The position numbers and the translations under genes are program-made. Below, in pieces: positions 46,254 through 54,831 of a stretch of 64,000 bases of DNA (the stretch's first letter is position 1; each line of letters opens with the position of its first letter). The stretch is from positions 1 to 64,000 of the forward strand of contig JAQUVW010000003.1 of the NCBI GenBank assembly GCA_028693235.1. Direction: 5' to 3'. The stretch is from Candidatus Gastranaerophilales bacterium (lineage in GTDB: Bacteria > Cyanobacteriota > Vampirovibrionia > Gastranaerophilales > Gastranaerophilaceae). The notes under the pieces were generated by a model that made no database searches, was not told where the DNA came from, and worked only from the letters and a program-made list of their open reading frames with translations.

Positions 46254-46282
46254 AAAAAGGACTTCACTAGAAGTCCTTTTTA
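46254..46282 (+). terminator. intrinsic terminator after 45578 gene
   Basis: AAAAAGGACTTC and GAAGTCCTTTTT form a perfect 12-bp stem with a 4-base loop, followed by T-rich sequence. Confidence 0.88.
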
Positions 46283-46306
46283 TTGTTTATAATTATTAAT
46301 AGCACT

Positions 46307-46335
46307 AAAAAAAGAGAGCATTGCCCTCTTTTTTT
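46307..46335. terminator. terminator for rplY (minus strand)
   Basis: AAAAAAAGAG pairs with CTCTTTTTTT, with GC/GC at the loop and one mismatch. It lies 17 bases past the rplY stop on the minus strand, where the A-run becomes the U-tract. Confidence 0.75.
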
Positions 46336-46351
46336 ATATAGATTAAATCAA

Positions 46352-46633
46352 CTATACAGCTTTAAATTCAACATTAAGTTGTTCAGAAGTAGCATAATTC
46401 ATTTGAACATTTGCAACTTCTGTTGCGTATGTTTTTTTATCAACTGCAACTTCAAATTTTGCTGATGGATTTTTTTTGTATGTATTAGCAAAATCTCTTG
46501 CATTAAGTTGGATAGAAACAGATTCCATATCTTTTCCGTAAATAGTACCTGTCAAAAATCCTTCGCTTCTCAATTGTCTAGGGTTTTTATCCATATTTCT
46601 TTTTTCAGCTGTCAATTTAAGTGTATCAGTCAT
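46352..46633 (-). CDS. rplY: 50S ribosomal protein L25 (short form)
   Basis: 93 residues: KLTAEKRNMDKNPRQLRSEGFLTG, TIYGKDMESVSIQL. It is the short 5S-rRNA-binding form without the C-terminal CTC extension. A good GGAGAAC precedes the ATG. It diverges from folP. Confidence 0.9.
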   Translation of the reverse strand: MTDTLKLTAEKRNMDKNPRQLRSEGFLTGTIYGKDMESVSIQLNARDFANTYKKNPSAKFEVAVDKKTYATEVANVQMNYATSEQLNVEFKAV

Positions 46634-46697
46634 ATTGTTCTCCTTTAAATTAATTTTAATCTTATTTATTAATTATAATATAAACACAAAAATATGG

Positions 46698-46703
46698 TAA
46701 AAT
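46698..46703 (+). promoter_or_regulatory. extended -10 box before folP
   Basis: TGG-TAAAAT lies 9 bases before the folP ATG (46713), with no Shine-Dalgarno. Transcription should start two or three bases before the start codon. Confidence 0.45.
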
Positions 46704-46712
46704 AAAATCGTT

Positions 46713-47906
46713 ATGCAAAAAAATATTAACGTAAAAATCGCAAATAAAAATAATATAGCTTCTGAATTGAAATCAATCAATTATGATAAGGAATATCTTG
46801 AGGTTGGAGCTAAAAAGTTTCAAAATCATACTTTTAAAATATTTTCACTAAAACCTGCTGAAGCTAATATCTTAAAACAACTCTGCTTGTCATTAGGGTT
46901 CGATTGTGCAGTGAGCCGAGATACGATAACTTGCAAATGCGAAACGACAGATTGCGTATTGAATGCAACAAAATCTCAATTGGATAAATTGATTAAGAAA
47001 TTAGCACTACAACCTTTTAGGCTAAAAGAATTGTCAATAATTTTAAAAGACAAGCTCACGCAAACTCTTACTCCAATTAGGCTAAAAAGAAGCAGAGAAC
47101 TGTCTTTTTCAGAACCAATTCTTATGGGAATACTGAATGTTACACCTGACTCATTTTCTGATGGTGGCTGCTACAATTCACCACAAAAAGCCTTGGAGCA
47201 TGCTCTAAAACTAATCAAGAATGGGGCTCAAATTATAGATATCGGTGGCGAATCAACCAAACCGGGGGCTATGGAAATAACTCAAGAAGAAGAAACAAAA
47301 CGGGTTATCCCTGCGATAAAAGCAATCAGGACAATAGATAAAGATATCATAATCAGTGTCGATACAAGAAATTTTGAAACAGCTAAAGCGTCTATAGAAG
47401 CAGGTGCAGATATCGTCAACGATGTTTCGGCTCTTGAACATGACCTTAATTTGAAAGATTATGTTTGCCAAAATAATATACCGACTATAATTATGCATTC
47501 AAACAAAGTTCCGGCTCAAAGCAGCATAAAAACCGAAAATGCGACAGTTGATATTGTTGAGGAAATTTATTTTGACCTAAATAAAAAAGTTAACGACTTA
47601 ATAGAAAAAGGTTTAGATAAATCCAATATAATTATTGACCCGGGCATCGGATTTGGTAAATCCATCGATGACAGCTATGAAATCATAAAAAGAATCAATG
47701 AATTTTCGTCAATCGGTTGCCCTATTTTAATGGGAATTTCAAGAAAATCATTCATCTCAAAAAAATTCAATATATCAAACGAAGAACTTGACGAAGCGAC
47801 AATTGCCATTGATATGTTCTTATTCTCGCAAGGAGCAAATATTATAAGAGCTCATGAAATAGCTAAGCATAAGAATTGTTTAAATGTTTTAAAAATGGTT
47901 TTCTGA
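46713..47906 (+). CDS. folP: dihydropteroate synthase with N-terminal extension
   Basis: 397 residues. The catalytic TIM barrel begins near 132: MGILNVTPDSFSDGG, IIDIGGESTKPGA, SVDTRNFETA, NDVSAL and DPGIGFGKS. It joins p-aminobenzoate to dihydropterin pyrophosphate in folate synthesis. About 125 residues precede the barrel and include LKPAEANILKQLC and GFDCAVSRDTI. The same kind of extension occurs in some clostridial-type DHPS proteins; its role is not known to me. The start has no ribosome binding site but a near -10 box. Confidence 0.92.
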   Translation: MQKNINVKIANKNNIASELKSINYDKEYLEVGAKKFQNHTFKIFSLKPAEANILKQLCLSLGFDCAVSRDTITCKCETTDCVLNATKSQLDKLIKKLALQPFRLKELSIILKDKLTQTLTPIRLKRSRELSFSEPILMGILNVTPDSFSDGGCYNSPQKALEHALKLIKNGAQIIDIGGESTKPGAMEITQEEETKRVIPAIKAIRTIDKDIIISVDTRNFETAKASIEAGADIVNDVSALEHDLNLKDYVCQNNIPTIIMHSNKVPAQSSIKTENATVDIVEEIYFDLNKKVNDLIEKGLDKSNIIIDPGIGFGKSIDDSYEIIKRINEFSSIGCPILMGISRKSFISKKFNISNEELDEATIAIDMFLFSQGANIIRAHEIAKHKNCLNVLKMVF

Positions 47907-47907
47907 T

Positions 47908-48369
47908 TTATTTTGAATTATCCGCACTAATAGTCTTTTTATTTTGTTTAGATGCTTTTTTCATAACATTTTCAAAGACTTCATCAAACTCCTCAATCGG
48001 AGAAAATGAATAGCCACACTCTGGGGCTAAAATCGCACCCATTGTAAAAATCTGCTCCGATGGGTATCTTCTGCAAATCCCGGGTCTTTTGTCGTGAATT
48101 GTGCAAATTTTGTTTTCTTTATCAAATTTAGTGCACTCAAAAACCAGACCCAAGTCATCTTCATCAATAATGTTCAAATACGTATAAAACGGGTGAAGAT
48201 GTTTTAGCTTTTCAAATTCTTCTTTTGTATCAATAACAGATTTTTTGTGACGAACATATATTCTTTGGCAGCAAATGCCGCAACATGCACATTTTCCATG
48301 CCTGTAATAGGTTCTTTTTAGTATATATTTATAGATTATTTTTTTGATATTTTTGATAATCGTAAACAT
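47908..48369 (-). CDS. YkgJ-family cysteine-cluster protein
   Basis: 153 residues. The cluster CACCGICCQR near residue 28, then CTKFDKENKICTIHDKRPGICRRYP, fits the CxxCxxCC family (which also includes flagellin lysine methylase FliB). The cysteines probably bind a metal or Fe-S cluster. A basic hydrophobic N-terminus (FTIIKNIKKIIYKYIL) may lie on the membrane. It overlaps the TPR gene upstream by 34 bases. Its neighbours include a FlgM-like gene; a methyl-transfer function cannot be claimed. Confidence 0.75.
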   Translation of the reverse strand: MFTIIKNIKKIIYKYILKRTYYRHGKCACCGICCQRIYVRHKKSVIDTKEEFEKLKHLHPFYTYLNIIDEDDLGLVFECTKFDKENKICTIHDKRPGICRRYPSEQIFTMGAILAPECGYSFSPIEEFDEVFENVMKKASKQNKKTISADNSK

Positions 48370-49567
48370 TCATCTTTTTTTCTTCTGATAACAGCGATAA
48401 TTTGCGTATTATCTTGTGCATATCCCAAAATTTTATCACAAAGATTTATAGCGGCATCATAATTTGAATCTTTCATCAGCTTGGTAACCATTAGTTGCAT
48501 AGAAGATATGACTCTCAATTCAGGATGTAAAAAGTCGTGCATTTTTTTTAAACATGATTCGATTTTTTGTTTATTTGATTTGGTTAAAACCAAGGAGTGC
48601 TGATATTCAATATTTGCCATCAAAAAATTACTCTCTTGTTCATATTTTTTAGCCAGATTAAAATGATAATCAGAATAATTAGAATCTTTTGTATAAACAA
48701 TAACACCGAGGTTTAAAAGCTTCTGTTTAATAATTTCGGGGGACAATGCAGTTTGCGACTGACTAGACATCAAAGTATAATAATAAGCATAAGCATAGCT
48801 TGGTTTGTTAAGTTTTTCATACGCTAAAGGCATCATACCGATATAAACAGGGTTAAAATCCGAAACAATATAAGCATCAGACCAACAATCGATAGAACCT
48901 TGATAATCATTCATCATAAAAAGCATGTTGCCGACAAGATATTGTATTTTGGGCTGCAAAGGATAATTTTTTATTGAAGTTAAATAGCACTCCAAAGCCT
49001 TGTCATAATGCTTAGCATTGTAGTATCTAGTACCTATTTGATTATTTTTAGATGCAATATTTCTAAGTTTTGAAACCATTGAGTGGATTTGTTCATATAT
49101 TGAAAAAGTTTTTTTTGAAGAATAAGTCACTATTTTTTGGTAATATTGAACAGCTTGAATTCGTAATTCTAATTTAGAATAAGCAGATGCAAGATTAAGG
49201 AGCAAAGACGAATCGTCAACGACCAAAGTATTAGCAGCCGTCCAAAGCAAAATTGCTTTATGGACATCACCTTCTTGATAATACATATTCCCCAAAGCAA
49301 TATAAGGGTGGGGCGTAGTTACGGGAAGCTCAATAGCTTTTTCATAATAGACTTTTGCTTTTTGCAAATCGCCCATTTTTTTATAACAATTACCAATACA
49401 AGTAAAAGGCAGAGAGTTTTTAGCGACCTCCACTATTTCTAAAAAAGAAGCTAAAGCTGCAGCATTATCACCATTATCAAAAAGAGCAATTGCCGCTATC
49501 AATTTTTTTTATGTTCAGGAGAAAGAACAATTTGTTCTCCCTGCCTACTATTTTCAGTCTCTTCCAT
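48336..49567 (-). pseudogene. TPR-repeat protein gene with an apparent 1-base deletion in an A8 tract
   Basis: From 49502 inward the frame encodes 388 residues with many TPR units (ALGNMYYQEGDVHKAIL, GTRYYNAKHYDKALECYL). The apparent start there is TTG with no ribosome binding site, directly after an A-run. The real start is more probably the ATG at 49567, which overlaps the previous stop as TAATG. Its frame, MEETENSRQGEQ and so on, ends at a TGA just past a run of eight A (49503-49510, minus strand). With nine A the two frames join as HKKKLIAAIALF and give 410 residues. It may be a real mutation, an assembly error or a slippage site. It overlaps the YkgJ gene downstream. Confidence 0.8.
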
Positions 49568-49914
49568 TATTGTCCGATTAAGTCATTTAAGAATTTATTA
49601 TTATTAAACAAAGAATTGATAATTTCATTGTCATCAAATTGAATATCACCTGATGCAATTTTTTCTGCAACCTGACTGTTATGAGAATTGTTTTCAGGGT
49701 CAGAAATAGCCAACTTTGTAAACTTCTTAATATCCAAGTCTTTTTCGTAGAGCTTGAAAGCATTTTGCGAAATATCAAGCTCATCAACAAGAAGATTCTT
49801 ATCAATTTTCTCAAAAGGATTACTTTTGCCGAGAATACCGGTTTTATCCATCCCGGTTGTTTGAGAAACTTGCTGTTTTTGTAAATCTGTACTATTGTTT
49901 ATACCGTTTAGCAT
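49567..49914 (-). CDS. FlgM-like small protein (possible anti-sigma factor)
   Basis: 115 residues. The second half, ELDISQNAFKLYEK, then VAEKIASGDIQFDDNEIINSLF, has the spacing and residues of FlgM anti-sigma-28 factors (ISxxA, then KIxxGxYxVxxxxIAxxL). The N-terminus MLNGINNSTDLQ resembles that of the protein at 45578 and of FlgM proteins. FlgM binds the flagellar sigma factor and is exported when the hook is finished. No flagellar gene lies in the window, so the call is tentative. It is first in an operon with the TPR and YkgJ-like genes. Confidence 0.5.
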   Translation of the reverse strand: MLNGINNSTDLQKQQVSQTTGMDKTGILGKSNPFEKIDKNLLVDELDISQNAFKLYEKDLDIKKFTKLAISDPENNSHNSQVAEKIASGDIQFDDNEIINSLFNNNKFLNDLIGQ

Positions 49915-50074
49915 CTCTACTCCTCACATATACATTATTACTGATTTTTGCAAGAAATCCATAAACCCAATGATGTATTTAAATAGACCATGTGGTCAAT
50001 TTTCGTCTTTTTAGTGTAGAATTGAATTGAATAGTTTTTATTAAAAAACAAATCGAGAACGAAAGAGGAGAAAA

Positions 50075-50701
50075 ATGGAACATATTAATACAATGCTTGC
50101 TACTTTAGGCATTTTTATAGAACATGTGATAAGTCACTTCGGACCTGCAGGAATTGCGTTTTTAATGGCTATAGAATCTTGCAACATACCACTCCCTAGC
50201 GAAGCAATATTACCTTTTGCGGGTTATTTAGTTTCTAAAGGAATAATGACAATTCATACAGCTGCTTTTGCAGGTGCAATAGGTTGCGTAATTGGTTCCA
50301 TACCCTCATATTATCTCGGATACTTCGGAGGAAGACCTTTTATCGAAAAATACGGCAAATGGTTTTTAATCAGCAAAAAAGACTTGGATATAGCAGACAA
50401 ATGGGCAGACAAATGGGGAGAACCAGCATTTTTCCTCTGCAGAATGCTTCCCGTTATAAGAACTTTTATCTCACTTCCTGCGGGCATTTTAAGAGCAAGA
50501 AAAAGAACATTTTTTACATATACATTCTTAGGTTCATTGGTTTGGAGCTATGTACTTGTTTTTGCAGGATTAAAACTCGGCGAGCACAGCGAAATGCTTA
50601 AAGCTGTTTGGCACAAATTCGATATCGCAATCGTTGTAATATGTGCGGTTCTGTTTGTATTATATATATGGCACCACTTCAAAAACTTGCAAGAGTCATA
50701 A
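50075..50701 (+). CDS. DedA-family membrane protein
   Basis: 208 residues with about five membrane helices. ESCNIPLPSEAILPFAGYL and FLCRMLPVIRTFISLPAG are the conserved DedA (VTT domain) motifs, with the key glutamate and arginines. DedA proteins flip or recycle polyprenyl phosphate or phospholipid in the inner membrane, which would serve the glycan genes. GAGGAGAAAA lies before the ATG. It is a single-gene unit. Confidence 0.9.
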   Translation: MEHINTMLATLGIFIEHVISHFGPAGIAFLMAIESCNIPLPSEAILPFAGYLVSKGIMTIHTAAFAGAIGCVIGSIPSYYLGYFGGRPFIEKYGKWFLISKKDLDIADKWADKWGEPAFFLCRMLPVIRTFISLPAGILRARKRTFFTYTFLGSLVWSYVLVFAGLKLGEHSEMLKAVWHKFDIAIVVICAVLFVLYIWHHFKNLQES

Positions 50702-50799
50702 AAGATATTATTCAAACATTTGTGATAAAGGTTGCAGCGTTATATTAGCGACTTATAACCAATAATTCATCATTAGTTTGGGGAGTCCTCCAATAAAAA

Positions 50800-50818
50800 G
50801 TAAACAATTGTAAACAAT
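50800..50818. repeat. tandem GTAAACAAT sites upstream of 50882
   Basis: The 9-mer GTAAACAAT occurs at 50800-50808 and 50810-50818, one DNA helix turn apart. Its exact reverse complement lies at 55939-55947 before the gene at 56057. Spacing by 10 bp is usual for a protein that binds one face of the DNA. Confidence 0.4.
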
Positions 50819-50881
50819 CTAGCAACAAATTTTTTGTTAGCGTTATTATATCAACGTTGTTTATTATAGGAGAGACTGAAA

Positions 50882-52573
50882 ATGAGAGTAACATCCATTG
50901 GCAGCGTATTTTGTGCACCAAAAACTCAAGGTATCCAAAAAACGCAAAGTAACAATTTACAATTTATTTCAACTGTTTCAAAAGCAGATCAAGTATCCTT
51001 TTCAGGTAATTATCAAGTTAAACCTGTTAATGTCGATATAGATACAGCAGAATTCGTAGCAAACAGTTTATCTACATCAACATCTGGACACAGAGCTCCT
51101 TATGGCTCTGAAAAATTCAGCAAAGATGTTGTCCAACTTTTAACTCTTGGCGTTGCTAAATACGCTAAAGACGTAGCTAAAGAGCAAGACAAGAAACCTG
51201 TTGTACTAATAGGTGGCGACACAAGACAAGCTTCTAAAGAATGCTTGCCAATGGTTAAAGACACTCTATTAGGACAAGGCGTTGACGTATTATATATTGA
51301 CAAGCCCGTTCCGACACCATTACATGCATTAGCAACAAAAGACAACGACATTGATGTTGCCATTCTTATGACAGCAAGTCACAACCCTTGGGCTGACGGC
51401 GGATACAACTTGGTTACTAAAGCAGGTGCAATTGCTCCACCAGAAGTTACAAAAGAAGTAGCTAAAAACATGGTTCAAATTGCTAAAGAAGGCACATTTG
51501 TTGAAAATAAGGCGTCTAAAGCTAAGGCTACAAAAATGTTCCCTTATGAAGAATATAAAAATACTTTAAACAGCTATGGCATTATCGATTGGGACAACAT
51601 AAAAAAATCAAATATTTCAATCCACTATGACCCGCTAAGAGGTACCGGCGAAAACGCTTTGCCTAAACTTTTAGCTGATTACAATATCCCTATGGAAAAA
51701 GTTCACTCAGGCGAAAAAGAAGGTCCAAACCCGACAGGTGCAAACCTTACAGAAATGAAAGCTGATATTTTAAGAGATAAAGCAAATTTGAAAATCGGAA
51801 TAGCAAACGATGGCGATGCTGACAGATTTGGCGTTGTCGATGAAAACGGCAAGTTCATTGAGCCAAATGATGTAATCTTACTAACAGCTCATCACCTTGC
51901 AAATAACAAAGGCAAAAAAGGTGATATTATCAGAAGTCAAGCTACATCTTCTCAACTTGACATTTTCGCAAAAAATAACGGAGTAGACGTAATCGAAACC
52001 CCCGTAGGCTTTAAATATATAGGTGAAGATATCATTGACCTTAGAAAAAAAGGTGGCGATATTTTGGTTGCAGGTGAAGAATCAGGAGGCTTGACAGTCA
52101 ACAAGCATATCCCTGAAAAAGACGGAGTACTAGCTGTTTTAACAATGCTTGACCTTGTAGCAACCGAAGGAAAACCAATATCTCAAATCCTATCAGATGT
52201 AAAAAAAGACCTCGGCGTAAGCTTCCAAGCTGACAGCTTTAGCAAAAAACTTGAAAAAGAAGAAGATAAAGCCGTCATAATGAACAGAATGAATGATATT
52301 TATAATGACGCACTTGATGGCAAAACAAGCTTTGGCGACTATGAAATTGATGTAGATAGAACAAAAGCACATCAAGACAGCATGGAATCATATAAAAAAG
52401 GTGGCGACGGTGTAAAATTATATTTTACAAACGGTGACTCTGTTCTAGTAAGAAAAAGCGGCACTGAACCAAAAGTAAAAGCATATATAGAATGCATTGG
52501 CGACACCGACGAACAAACCTCTAAAGACAAATCCGCACTCAGAAAAGAGCTTGATGAAGTCTTTACAATATAA
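50882..52573 (+). CDS. phosphoglucomutase/phosphomannomutase with N-terminal extension
   Basis: 563 residues of the alpha-D-phosphohexomutase family. The phosphoserine is S166 in LMTASHNPWADGGYN, the metal loop is NDGDADRFG, and the sugar-specificity loop is AGEESGGL; RKSGTEPKVKAY binds phosphate. The first catalytic motif, TSGHRAPYG, is at 67-75 rather than near residue 10-20, so about 55 residues are extra. They begin MRVTSIGSVFCAPK and include VSFSGNYQ (FxGNY also in the protein at 45578). The next in-frame ATG is at residue 124, inside the domain, so the extension must be translated. AGGAGAG precedes the ATG. Supplies hexose-1-phosphate; pgi follows. Confidence 0.9.
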   Translation: MRVTSIGSVFCAPKTQGIQKTQSNNLQFISTVSKADQVSFSGNYQVKPVNVDIDTAEFVANSLSTSTSGHRAPYGSEKFSKDVVQLLTLGVAKYAKDVAKEQDKKPVVLIGGDTRQASKECLPMVKDTLLGQGVDVLYIDKPVPTPLHALATKDNDIDVAILMTASHNPWADGGYNLVTKAGAIAPPEVTKEVAKNMVQIAKEGTFVENKASKAKATKMFPYEEYKNTLNSYGIIDWDNIKKSNISIHYDPLRGTGENALPKLLADYNIPMEKVHSGEKEGPNPTGANLTEMKADILRDKANLKIGIANDGDADRFGVVDENGKFIEPNDVILLTAHHLANNKGKKGDIIRSQATSSQLDIFAKNNGVDVIETPVGFKYIGEDIIDLRKKGGDILVAGEESGGLTVNKHIPEKDGVLAVLTMLDLVATEGKPISQILSDVKKDLGVSFQADSFSKKLEKEEDKAVIMNRMNDIYNDALDGKTSFGDYEIDVDRTKAHQDSMESYKKGGDGVKLYFTNGDSVLVRKSGTEPKVKAYIECIGDTDEQTSKDKSALRKELDEVFTI

Positions 52574-52615
52574 AAAAACTACATAAAACAAACTAAATAA
52601 CTACACCAAAAGTTC

Positions 52616-52647
52616 AACGCTTCAGAGACACTTTTCTTTGAAGCGTT
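52616..52647 (+). terminator. hairpin between the phosphohexomutase gene and pgi
   Basis: AACGCTTCA (52616-52624) pairs exactly with TGAAGCGTT (52639-52647). No T-run follows; the ribosome binding site of pgi comes 10 bases later. It may weaken or set the ratio of transcription between the two genes, or protect RNA ends. Confidence 0.4.
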
Positions 52648-52669
52648 ACTTATTAAAAAAGGAGAAAAA

Positions 52670-54058
52670 ATGTTAAATATCAACTGCATCCATAATATAC
52701 CTACTTCCATACGCCCTCTACCTACTGAAGCAAAAGAACAAACAAATCCTATTGCAAATCAAGCTCGTTCATTGGATAATACAGTTAAGGTTCCAAATTG
52801 GGCATATAGAGGAGTAACATTTATGCAAAACACTATGCAAAACGACGTAACAACTAAAGTCGGTTCAACTAATTTATCAAAATACGCTGAAATGGGCGAA
52901 AATGCGGTTCAAGATGTAAAATCAAGAGCCGGTAAAAAAGGGCAATTTTTGAATTGGATTGGGAAACTTCCTGAAAACCAATTACAAAATATTGACTCTC
53001 TTTATGACTTGGCAAATGAAGCAAAAGAAGGTAAATATACTGATATTGCTGTTCTCGGTATAGGCGGTTCTCGCCATACTACTGAAGCTATGATGAAAAT
53101 GCTTGGTAAAGATTCAAACGTTCACTTCTATTCTTCAGTTGACCCAGAATCTTTCAAAAGATTTGCAAACACTTTGGATTTAGACAAAACTAATTTTTTA
53201 GTAGTTTCTAAATCAGGTGGCACTCTAGAAACGACAACCGCTTACAATGAAGCTAAAAAACTTATGCAAGAACACCTAGGCAAAGAAGATGTTTCTGATA
53301 GATTTATAGCAATGACTGACGTTTCAAGCGAAAAAAGCAACTTAAGAAGAATTGTTGACTCCGGTGAAATCAAACTTTCAGGCTTGGTTCATGACGATGT
53401 CGGCGGTCGTTTCTCAATCTTTGATGACGCTACTATCTTCACAATGGCTTACGCTGGAGTTTCAAAGGAAAACACTATAAAAATGCTAAAATCATCACTT
53501 GAAGCTCAAAAAGAATTTTTAAACCCTGAAATCAACGAAAACCAAGCTCTACAACTTGCAGCTTTCAATGTAAATTCTAAAAATGCAGGCAAAAACAAAC
53601 AATTTGTAGAATATTTCGGTGACGCATTCCAAGGTACAACCTTGTGGGAAAAACAGCTTAAAAATGAATCTTTAAAAGCTAATATTTCAACTGACACAAA
53701 TGTTGGACCAGGATACCTCCACTACAACGCAGAAGCTGACCTTGATGAAGCTAACAAGGATTCTTTCTTCACTTTTGTTTATGCTAAACCGCAAGATAAA
53801 ACAACTAGTGCTGTTTTAGAAGGTGTTTTGGCTGCTTATTCAGCTCAACACCCTGTTTCACAAATAGTTTTGAAAGACTTTAGTCCTGAATCTATAGCAA
53901 GATTTATTGAATTAAAACATTTTGAAACTTTATATACAGGAAATATCCTAAGACAACAAAAAGGTAATGTTACTCCTGCAGAAGAAGCTATGCCTGAAGT
54001 TCTTCAACCAAATGTTGAAAAATACAAAAAAGAAGTAAAAAAAGCTATGCAAAAATAA
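52670..54058 (+). CDS. pgi: glucose-6-phosphate isomerase with N-terminal extension
   Basis: 462 residues. LGIGGSRHTTEAM and VSKSGGTLETT form the phosphate-binding SIS folds; GGRFSIFDDATIFTM is the second PGI signature, and HFETLYTGNI the C-terminal catalytic region. It interconverts glucose-6-phosphate and fructose-6-phosphate in the cytosol. About 50 residues precede the domain and start MLNINCIHNIPTS, with AYRGVTF just before the conserved part. They are not expected in PGI and resemble the openings of four other proteins here. AAGGAGAAAA precedes the ATG. It lies 96 bases after the phosphohexomutase gene. Confidence 0.92.
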   Translation: MLNINCIHNIPTSIRPLPTEAKEQTNPIANQARSLDNTVKVPNWAYRGVTFMQNTMQNDVTTKVGSTNLSKYAEMGENAVQDVKSRAGKKGQFLNWIGKLPENQLQNIDSLYDLANEAKEGKYTDIAVLGIGGSRHTTEAMMKMLGKDSNVHFYSSVDPESFKRFANTLDLDKTNFLVVSKSGGTLETTTAYNEAKKLMQEHLGKEDVSDRFIAMTDVSSEKSNLRRIVDSGEIKLSGLVHDDVGGRFSIFDDATIFTMAYAGVSKENTIKMLKSSLEAQKEFLNPEINENQALQLAAFNVNSKNAGKNKQFVEYFGDAFQGTTLWEKQLKNESLKANISTDTNVGPGYLHYNAEADLDEANKDSFFTFVYAKPQDKTTSAVLEGVLAAYSAQHPVSQIVLKDFSPESIARFIELKHFETLYTGNILRQQKGNVTPAEEAMPEVLQPNVEKYKKEVKKAMQK

Positions 54059-54085
54059 ATAATTTTGAAACTTTTTAACAACTAA

Positions 54086-54121
54086 AACAAACAGGGGCAA
54101 GTAAAATTGCCTCTGTTTGTT
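54086..54121. terminator. 15-bp hairpin after pgi
   Basis: AACAAACAGGGGCAA pairs with TTGCCTCTGTTTGTT (one G-U), loop of 6. A U-tract is missing on the plus strand, so termination strength is uncertain. Confidence 0.55.
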
Positions 54122-54151
54122 GCCATTACTAATTGCCAATATTTAAATGCG

Positions 54152-54268
54152 ATGTCTGTTTCAGCCGCAGGGGCTGCTTCTTGCGTAGTTAATAACAAAG
54201 AAACTTCAAACGGACAAAAAATAGTGCAAATTACTGTATTTAATATTATCAGGAGACTTTTTCATTAA
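54152..54268 (+). CDS. possible 38-codon small ORF
   Basis: ATG at 54152 to TAA at 54268 reads MSVSAAGAASCVVNNK and on to ITVFNIIRRLFH. The first 15 codons are richer in G+C than the surroundings. It overlaps the 3' end of the convergent HNH gene by 20 bases. No ribosome binding site is present. It may be spurious or the remnant of a longer gene. Confidence 0.2.
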   Translation: MSVSAAGAASCVVNNKETSNGQKIVQITVFNIIRRLFH

Positions 54269-54767
54269 AATATTTTTCCCATAAATAAGCCTCTTTTTTA
54301 GAGAATTTTTTACGCTCAAATTCAAAATAATCATTTGGACGATATGGTCTTCGTAAAAGCTTCATGTGGGCTTCTTTCGGTGTTCTATCGGCTTTATGCT
54401 GATTACATTCTTTACAGCAGGCGACAATATTTTCCCAAATATCCGGTCCAAATCTTGATTTTGGAAAAACATGGTCAAGAGTAAGTTCTGACGCAGGAAG
54501 TCTTTTGCCACAATATTGACACGTATAATCATCACGAATAAAAATATTCTCTCTACTAAAAGGCAGTTCCAAACATGGAACCGCCAAATCATAAGTTAAT
54601 CGAATTACTTTTGGGATATAAGTATTGTCTATTTGGATATAGTCATCAATATTATCGAGCAATTTTGAATATTCAGCCTTGCCCTTGATAATCAAGACCA
54701 ATGCCCGCTTCCAGCTCGTAAGATTAAGCGGTTCATCGTCTGAATTTAACAACAATACCTTTGACAT
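54249..54767 (-). CDS. HNH endonuclease family protein
   Basis: 172 residues from ATG at 54767 (an ATG at 54806 would add 13). LLLNSDDEPLNLTSWKRALVL is the family opening. The nuclease part, FIRDDYTCQYCGK, then LTLDHVFPKSRFG (D-H), CCKECNQHK (H and the two-Cys pair), has the HNH fold with zinc knuckles. This stand-alone type is very common in cyanobacteria and other bacteria and is probably not a defence nuclease. The start is chosen to match those family members. It diverges from the chromate transporter gene. Confidence 0.85.
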   Translation of the reverse strand: MSKVLLLNSDDEPLNLTSWKRALVLIIKGKAEYSKLLDNIDDYIQIDNTYIPKVIRLTYDLAVPCLELPFSRENIFIRDDYTCQYCGKRLPASELTLDHVFPKSRFGPDIWENIVACCKECNQHKADRTPKEAHMKLLRRPYRPNDYFEFERKKFSKKEAYLWEKYFNEKVS

Positions 54768-54831
54768 AGCCTGCTCATTTTCTTCTACACTTGTAGTATT
54801 CCACATTTTAATTAGATTTAAACATTCATGC

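Noticed and set aside
54086-54121. attenuator or riboswitch after pgi
   Set aside because: A simple hairpin downstream of the stop codon fits an end-of-transcript structure better.
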